DNA of 12,549 nucleotides from JBOHTO01 sp050733695. Lineage in GTDB: Bacteria > Gemmatimonadota > Gemmatimonadetes > Gemmatimonadales > Gemmatimonadaceae. The stretch's first letter is position 1. Each line of letters starts with the position of its first letter. Below are positions 6,502 to 12,549 of this stretch, piece by piece. The translations under genes were made by a program, and so were the position numbers. The notes beneath the pieces were generated by a model. It saw only the letters and a program-made list of their open reading frames with translations. It had not been told where the DNA came from and did no database searches. The DNA is taken from NCBI GenBank assembly GCA_050733695.1, contig JBOHTO010000049.1, forward strand, positions 1 to 12,549. The letters are read 5' to 3'.

Positions 6502-8190
6502 ATGACACTGCGACGCTTCCTCGTATCACTTCTCTCGCTTCTCGTTCTGGCAACCGCCGGGTGCGCGGACACCGACCCGGAAACCGGACGGGGCGAGCCG
6601 GGCGGCACTGTCGTGATAGCCAGCGCCGGCGATGCTGACTTCCTTCTCCCGCCGCTCATCACAGGCGTCACTGGCAAGCAGGTCGTGGACCAGCTCTACG
6701 AGAAGCTCGCCGAGATCGGCCCCGATCTCAATACGGTGGGTGATGACGGTTTTACACCACGGCTGGCTGAGAGCTGGGAATGGGCCGATGATTCCCTCTC
6801 GATCACGTTCCAGCTCGATCCGGAGGCGCGCTGGCACGACGGCCGGCCCGTGCGGGCGGGCGACGTGCGATTCTCCCATCGATTCTATACGGACAGCGCG
6901 GTGGCATCGGCCGCTGCCACTCGACTCTCCTCCGTCGACTCCGTGACGATCCCCGACTCGGTGACGGCAGTCGTGTGGTTCGCCCGGCGGTCGCCGGAAC
7001 AGTTCTTCGACTTCGTCTACGAGCTCCTGGTCCTGCCGGAGCACGTGCTCGGCGGCATCCCCGCAGCTGAGCTACGCAGCTCGCCCGTCGCGCGCGAGCC
7101 TGTGGGGAGCGGCCCCTTCCGCTTCGTCCGATGGGAGCCCGGCGTGCGCATCGAGATCGTCGCCGACACCGGCTTTCATCGCGGACGGCCATCGCTCGAC
7201 CGCGTGATCTGGCGAATCTCGTCCGATCCATCGACGGCCGTCACGCAGCTTCTCACGGGGGCTGCCGACTTCTACGAAGTCATCCCGCCGCCCGCTATCC
7301 CGGAGATTGCGGCCGATTCGATGCTGCAGCTCATCCAGTATCCGGCGCTGGCGTACGGATACCTCGCGTTCAATTTTCGCGATCCCGACAACCTGCGGCG
7401 CCCGCACCCGCTCTTTTCGCATGTCGGCGTCCGCCGGGCGCTGTCGATGGCGGTCGATCGCGAGGCGCTCGTTGCCAGCGTATTCGACTCGCTCGGTCGC
7501 GTCGCGCGCGGACCGTTCGCGAGTGCGCTTGTCCGCGAATCCGAGATGCCGCGACAGATTCCGTTCGACCCTGCCGCGGCGGCGACGTTGCTCGATTCTC
7601 TCGGCTGGCGCGATGCCAACGGCGACGGCATCCGCGAGCGCAATGGGACCACGCTCGCGTTCGACATGCTCGTGCCGACCTCGAGCCGCATTCGCATGAG
7701 CATGGCCGTGCTGCTTCAGGAGCAGCTTCGCCGCGTTGGCGCGCGCGTCGAGCTGGAGACCGTGGAATTCACGACGTTCCTCGCGCGTCAGGCCGGGAAG
7801 CAGTTCGACGCCGCGCTCGGCGCGTGGAATCTGGACCCCAGTTTCAGCGGTCTGCGTCAGAACTGGATGACCGAGGGCCAGGAAGGCACGGGGACGAGCA
7901 ATTTCGGCTCCTATTCGGGGGCTGGCTTCGATGCGCTGGTCGATAGCGCACTCGTCGCTCCCACACCGGGAGAGCGCAGCCGGCTCAAGGCGGCGGCGTT
8001 CCAGGCGATAGTGGACGACGCACCCGCCATCTGGCTGTACGAGCCGCTGCTCGTGGCCGCAGCGCACCGCCGGATCGATATAACGGGTATGCGTCCCGAT
8101 GCGTGGTGGGCCGGGATCCCGGAGTGGTCGATCGCGGCGGACAGGCGCATCGCACGCGACAGCATCGGGCTCAGGGCGCGACCGGATTAG
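6502..8190 (+). CDS. Peptide ABC transporter substrate-binding lipoprotein (SBP family 5)
   Basis: Extracytoplasmic binding protein that delivers substrate, most likely di- or oligopeptides, to the permease encoded downstream. From ATG 6502 it has 562 aa. The N-terminus is a lipoprotein signal: MTLRRF, a Leu/Val-rich core, and LATAGC with the lipidated Cys at residue 21. Thr at -3 is less usual but acceptable. The mature domain has family-5 features: GGTVVIASAGD after the linker, PRLAESWEW, WHDGRPVRAGDV from residue 111 and RRALSMAVDREALV. The upstream extension of the frame (to 6304) overlaps lipM and is rejected because the lipobox would be buried. It leads a five-gene operon, with only 3 nt to the next start. 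Substrate could also be another family-5 ligand such as nickel or an opine; peptide is the default. Confidence 0.9.
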   Translation: MTLRRFLVSLLSLLVLATAGCADTDPETGRGEPGGTVVIASAGDADFLLPPLITGVTGKQVVDQLYEKLAEIGPDLNTVGDDGFTPRLAESWEWADDSLSITFQLDPEARWHDGRPVRAGDVRFSHRFYTDSAVASAAATRLSSVDSVTIPDSVTAVVWFARRSPEQFFDFVYELLVLPEHVLGGIPAAELRSSPVAREPVGSGPFRFVRWEPGVRIEIVADTGFHRGRPSLDRVIWRISSDPSTAVTQLLTGAADFYEVIPPPAIPEIAADSMLQLIQYPALAYGYLAFNFRDPDNLRRPHPLFSHVGVRRALSMAVDREALVASVFDSLGRVARGPFASALVRESEMPRQIPFDPAAAATLLDSLGWRDANGDGIRERNGTTLAFDMLVPTSSRIRMSMAVLLQEQLRRVGARVELETVEFTTFLARQAGKQFDAALGAWNLDPSFSGLRQNWMTEGQEGTGTSNFGSYSGAGFDALVDSALVAPTPGERSRLKAAAFQAIVDDAPAIWLYEPLLVAAAHRRIDITGMRPDAWWAGIPEWSIAADRRIARDSIGLRARPD

Positions 8191-8193
8191 CCG

Positions 8194-9165
8194 TTGCGGC
8201 GGTTCCTCCTCCGGCGGCTCGCGCAGGCGGCTCTGACCGTCCTGCTCGTCGCCACGGTCGCGTTTGCACTGATCCACCTGGCGCCCGGCGATCCCTTCTC
8301 CGCCACTCTCGAACAGACCACTGTCAGCGACGAGATCCGCGAGCGCTGGCGCGCGGCCTATGGGTTCGACCGGCCGCTGCACGAGCAGTACGTGCGCTAT
8401 CTCGCAAACACTCTGCGCGGTGATTTCGGCTACTCCTTCTCCCTTCACCGCCCGGTCGCCAGCGCGCTCGCCTCGGCAATCCCGAACACCCTTCTTCTCA
8501 TGGGCGTGGCCGTCATGGGGAGCTTCGCCCTCGGGATCGCGGTGGGAGTGATTCAGGCGGTTCGGCGCGGGAGCATGACGGACCGCGTGCTCGCAGGCGG
8601 ATCGCTCTTCTTCTACTCGATGCCCGAGTTCTGGCTCGGTCTCATGATGCTCCTCATCTTCGCCCACTGGATCCCGATCTTTCCTCCTGGCGGCGTCATC
8701 GATCCCGTCATGCATGACTACCTCGGCGTCTGGGGCCAGCTTGGCGACAGGCTGGCGCATCTCGCGCTCCCCGCGCTCACGCTCATGCTCGTCTCCGGTG
8801 CAGTCGTGGCACGCTACCAGCGGTCGGCCGTGCTCGACGTTGTGCACCAGGACTTCGTGCGCACCGCACGGGCCAAGGGTGTGAGCGAGCGCGCCGTTAT
8901 CGCACACCACGTTCTCAGGAACGCGCTCCTTCCGGTGATCACGATCTTCGGCCTCGCCTTCCCCGCGCTGCTGGGCGGGGCGGTTTTCGTCGAGAAGGTG
9001 TTCGCGTGGCCGGGAATGGGTTTGCTCGCCGTCAACGCGATCGCGACGCGTGACTACCCCCTGGTTGTTGCCACGGTCGTGATTGCTGGCGTCATGGTTT
9101 CGCTCGGGAGCATGCTGGCCGATGTTCTGTACGCCGCTGCTGACCCGCGCTTGCGCAGCGGGTGA
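8194..9165 (+). CDS. dppB: Peptide ABC transporter permease, DppB type
   Basis: Inner-membrane permease of 323 aa, normal for DppB/OppB, forming half of the translocation channel. It begins MRRFLLRRL followed by the first hydrophobic segment. The extracytoplasmic-loop text APGDPF is typical of this subfamily, as are GFDRPLHEQYVRYL and GDFGYSF. Later membrane helices include a segment ending PEFWLGLMMLL. The cytoplasmic EAA-type loop, which docks the ATPases, is RTARAKGVSERAVIAHHVLR followed by NALLP. The start is TTG 8194, three bases after the preceding stop, which implies translational coupling. No other start would keep the conserved N-terminus. The pairing with the next gene makes a heterodimeric permease. 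Confidence 0.93.
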   Translation: MRRFLLRRLAQAALTVLLVATVAFALIHLAPGDPFSATLEQTTVSDEIRERWRAAYGFDRPLHEQYVRYLANTLRGDFGYSFSLHRPVASALASAIPNTLLLMGVAVMGSFALGIAVGVIQAVRRGSMTDRVLAGGSLFFYSMPEFWLGLMMLLIFAHWIPIFPPGGVIDPVMHDYLGVWGQLGDRLAHLALPALTLMLVSGAVVARYQRSAVLDVVHQDFVRTARAKGVSERAVIAHHVLRNALLPVITIFGLAFPALLGGAVFVEKVFAWPGMGLLAVNAIATRDYPLVVATVVIAGVMVSLGSMLADVLYAAADPRLRSG

Positions 9166-9166
9166 C

Positions 9167-10111
9167 GTGACGCTCGCCGGGTGGCTATTCGCTGCGGTCG
9201 CCACGATCGCGCTCTGCCTGATCGTGAGGCGTGGGGTGGCAGCGCGAAGGGACAGACCGGGGCCGTGGGTCATGGCCTTCGGCCGCCTTCGGCACGACAG
9301 GCTGGCAATGGCAGGCCTCTACGTCATCATCGGTCTGTACGTGATTGCCGTGCTCGCCCCGGTCGTCGCGCCCTTCGACCCCACGGCTCAACCCGACATC
9401 GTCGATCTCAAGAACCGCGCGCCGTCTCTCGCCCACCCCTTCGGCACCGATCCCTTCAGTCGCGACATCCTGAGCCGGGTGATATACGGTGCGCGACTGT
9501 CCCTCTCGATCGCGCTGCTCGCCATGCTGCTGGCCATTACCGCCGGAACCACGTACGGCGCAATCGCCGGATTCGTGGGCGGACCCACGGACTCGGCGAT
9601 GATGCGGCTCATCGACGCAATGCTGTCGATCCCGCGCATCCTGCTCCTGATCGGCATCCTCTCGCTCTGGGGACGCGTATCCGTTCCGATGCTGGTCGTC
9701 GCGATCGGGTCGACCGGATGGTTTGGCGTGAGTCGGATCGTGCGCGCGCAGGTGCTGGCTCTGCGCAGCGACGAGTTCGTGGTGTCGGCGAGGGCGCTCG
9801 GTGCCCGAAGGTTGCGCGTGCTGGTCCGGCACATCCTGCCGAACGTTCTTTCACCCGTCATCGTCGCCGCCACGCTCGGCGTGGGGAATGTGATCATCAT
9901 CGAAGCGGGACTCTCCTACCTTGGCATCGGCGTGCGTCCACCGTTCGCGAGCTGGGGAAACATCATCCAGGATGGCGCGGCCAATCTATTCGGGCTCTGG
10001 TGGGTGTCGCTCTTCCCCGGATTGGCCATCATCATCACGGTGATGGCATTCAATTTCGTAGGCGACGGCTTGCGCGATGCGCTCGACCCGCGTCAGCTTC
10101 CCGGGCGATGA
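9167..10111 (+). CDS. dppC: Peptide ABC transporter permease, DppC type, with possible extra N-terminal helix
   Basis: Second permease subunit, 314 aa from GTG 9167, which is one base after the dppB stop. The DppC core starts near residue 40 (RLRHDRLAMAGLYVI), with VVAPFDP after the first core helix, HPFGTDPFSRDILSR and GARLSLSIALLA. The EAA loop SARALGARRLRVLVRHILPN and the C-terminal EAGLSYLGIGVRPP are both present. Before the core is an additional hydrophobic stretch (about residues 5-20) followed by RRGVAARR, which would be a seventh membrane segment. An internal ATG at 9272 would give a conventional 279-aa protein without it but has no clear Shine-Dalgarno. I prefer GTG 9167 because of the tight coupling seen throughout this operon. 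Subunit identity is certain; the N-terminus is less so. Confidence 0.92.
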   Translation: MTLAGWLFAAVATIALCLIVRRGVAARRDRPGPWVMAFGRLRHDRLAMAGLYVIIGLYVIAVLAPVVAPFDPTAQPDIVDLKNRAPSLAHPFGTDPFSRDILSRVIYGARLSLSIALLAMLLAITAGTTYGAIAGFVGGPTDSAMMRLIDAMLSIPRILLLIGILSLWGRVSVPMLVVAIGSTGWFGVSRIVRAQVLALRSDEFVVSARALGARRLRVLVRHILPNVLSPVIVAATLGVGNVIIIEAGLSYLGIGVRPPFASWGNIIQDGAANLFGLWWVSLFPGLAIIITVMAFNFVGDGLRDALDPRQLPGR

Positions 10112-11132
10112 GCGAACTGCTGCTGAAGATCGGCGATCTCCGGACGTGGTTCCGCACAGGGGCCGGAACGGCGCGAGCGGTGGACGGCGTCTCACTCGGT
10201 GTCGGAACGCGGGAGACGGTGGGCGTTGTCGGTGAATCCGGGTGCGGCAAGTCGGTGACCGCGCTGTCGGTGCTCCGTCTCATACAGCCGCCGGGGAGAA
10301 TCGAACCGGGGAGTAGCATCGACTTCGAGGGCCGTGATCTGCTCGCCCTGGATGAGCCGGCGATGCGCGCTGTCCGAGGCAACCGGATAGCGATGGTATT
10401 CCAGGAGCCCATGACCGCGCTCAACCCGGTATTCACAGTCGGCGACCAGATCGCGGAGGTCGCGCGCGTGCACGCGGGCGCCACGCGGCGCGAAGCGTGG
10501 GCCCGCGCGGTCGAGATGCTGGCCCTCACCGGCATTCCGTCGCCTGCGCAGCGCGCGCGGGATTACCCGCACCAGCTCTCGGGTGGCATGCGGCAGCGCG
10601 TCGTTATCGCGATGGCCCTCGTGATGCATCCCGCGCTCATCATCGCAGACGAGCCGACCACCGCGCTCGACGTCACCATACAGGCGCAGATCCTGGAAAT
10701 ACTTGGCGAGCTGCAGGCCCGGCTCGGGATGTCGATCCTGCTGATCACGCACGACCTCGGAGTGATCGCGGAGACCGCGACGCGAGTGTACGTGATGTAC
10801 GCGGGCGAGATCGTTGAGGAGGCAACGGTGCGCACGCTCTTCGCTGCCGCACATCATCCGTACACCGAGGGCCTCCTGCACGCCATGCCGCATGTTGGCG
10901 AGGAGCGCGATCGGCTCAACGTCATCCCCGGTACGGTCCCGCCACCGACGGCGTGGCCCAATGGGTGCCGCTTTCGCGACAGATGCCGCTACGCGTGGGA
11001 CCGTTGCGCCTCGGAGCACCCGCCTCTGTACGTTCTCGATTCGGGACATGTATCCCGCTGCCATCTCGCGACGGAGCCGGAGCGCCGCAAGCAAGCGCAC
11101 GAACCGTTCGTTCTCCGGCGGGCGGGCGCAGC

Positions 11133-11136
<4 letters not shown>
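10108..11136 (+). CDS. dppD: Peptide ABC transporter ATPase, DppD type
   Basis: Cytoplasmic ATPase of the importer, 342 aa. Walker A is GESGCGKS (42-49), the Q-loop is MVFQEPMTALNP, the signature is LSGGMRQRV, Walker B is LIIADEPTTALDV and the H-loop is LLITHDLGV. The C-terminal oligopeptide-transporter extension carries four cysteines spaced C-x5-C-x6-C-x17-C (CRFRDRC... to ...SRCHL). In the DppD family this cluster can bind an iron-sulphur centre; that is family knowledge, not shown here. ATG 10108 overlaps the dppC stop as ATGA, giving a 4-nt coupled junction. A long upstream extension of this frame through dppC is a high-GC artefact. It forms a heterodimer with the following ATPase. Confidence 0.95.
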
Positions 11137-12143
<1,007 letters not shown>

Positions 12144-12180
12144 AAGACGAGGAGTACGACCAACCAAGAAGCGTTGAAGA

Positions 12181-12188
12181 GGAGGAGG
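12181..12188 (+). promoter_or_regulatory. Strong Shine-Dalgarno of the second binding-protein gene
   Basis: GGAGGAGG lies 2 nt before the ATG at 12191, within a longer purine-rich stretch, so AGGAGG cores exist at short spacing. It is by far the best ribosome site in the window; the operon genes upstream rely on start/stop coupling with GTG or TTG starts. It supports ATG 12191 and independent, strong translation of this gene. Confidence 0.7.
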
Positions 12189-12190
12189 CG

Positions 12191-12549
12191 ATGTACGTTC
12201 GACTTGGACTATATGCTGCCGGCCTCGGCCTGGCAGCCGCGATCGCTGCTGCGGGCTCCGCCTGGGCGGGAGGCCCCAAAAGCGGCGGGACACTCACCTA
12301 CATGATACCGGCCGATGCGCCGCCGAGCTTCGACGGCCATCGCGAGACGACTTTCGCCACGGTGCATGCCGGAGCGCCGTTCTACAGCGTGCTGATTCGG
12401 GTGCCGCCCGACAACCCGGCCTCGACCACCGAGTATGTCTGCGATCTCTGCACCGAGATGCCGAAGCCGACCGACGACGGCAAGACCTACATCTTCAAGC
12501 TCAGGCAGGGCGTGAAGTTCACCGACGGCACGCCGCTGACCGCCCACGA
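12191..12549 (+). CDS. Second family-5 substrate-binding protein, 3' end outside the window
   Basis: Partial gene, 119 complete codons, still open at the window edge. Residues 1-26 are a Sec signal peptide: MYVRLG, a long Ala/Gly/Leu-rich core, and AWA before the cleavage site. There is no lipobox, so the mature protein would be soluble in the periplasm, unlike the lipoprotein at the head of the operon. The mature start KSGGTLTYMIPADAPPS and the segment FKLRQGVKFTDGTPL are typical of peptide/nickel-binding family-5 proteins. CDLC near residue 84 is a pair of cysteines of unknown role. It lies 47 bp after dppF, so it may belong to the same transcript or head a second transporter operon beyond the window. 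A soluble periplasmic form implies a double-membrane cell. Confidence 0.88.
   Translation, partial: MYVRLGLYAAGLGLAAAIAAAGSAWAGGPKSGGTLTYMIPADAPPSFDGHRETTFATVHAGAPFYSVLIRVPPDNPASTTEYVCDLCTEMPKPTDDGKTYIFKLRQGVKFTDGTPLTAH

Noticed and set aside
7072..9273. 733-codon open frame on the minus strand opposite the binding protein and dppB
   Set aside because: Composition artefact of high-GC coding DNA: His/Arg/Glu-rich, low-complexity translation with no domain, fully covered by two well-supported genes on the plus strand.
9181..10107. Upstream extension of the dppD frame through dppC
   Set aside because: Translation is Arg/His-rich noise until ATG 10108, which begins a textbook DppD N-terminus and overlaps the dppC stop as ATGA.

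Overview
The window is high-GC bacterial DNA with strong G/C bias at codon third positions and frequent GTG/TTG starts. The text of the first peptide-binding lipoprotein and of the gcv/lipM genes reminds me of Gemmatimonadota. That is recognition from memory, not a search, so treat the phylum as a moderate-confidence inference. All eleven genes I support have recognisable families. I found no phage, insertion sequence, CRISPR array, tRNA or rRNA, and nothing I would call a new system.

Left part (1-2152): a type II thymidine kinase (tdk) has an unusual N-terminal extension with a 9-bp tandem repeat. It converges on a small YHS-domain protein gene on the minus strand. A 291-bp gene-free gap follows, then coaE (dephospho-CoA kinase, last step of CoA synthesis).

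Middle part (2153-6377): a glycine-cleavage and lipoylation block. gcvH (lipoyl carrier, plus strand) and gcvP (glycine decarboxylase, minus strand) meet tail to tail with their stop codons directly abutting. A LipM-like octanoyltransferase gene runs divergently from gcvP. LipM-type enzymes make the octanoyl-H-protein that LipA converts to lipoyl-H-protein, and P-protein then uses it. gcvT (aminomethyltransferase), lpd and lipA are not in the window.

Right part (6502-12549): a compact plus-strand operon for a dipeptide/oligopeptide ABC importer. The order is lipoprotein binding protein, two permeases and two ATPases, with gaps of 1-3 nt or 4-nt start/stop overlaps. A second substrate-binding protein of the same family, with a Sec signal peptide rather than a lipobox, starts 47 bp after the last ATPase and runs off the window. 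The last ATPase and this second binding protein look somewhat different in style from the rest, which raises transfer or a contig join as possibilities.

The observations most worth following up are the zero-gap gcvH/gcvP convergence, the repeat-bearing tdk extension, the consensus promoter for gcvH lying on the coaE stop codon, and the possible discontinuity near 11.3 kb.
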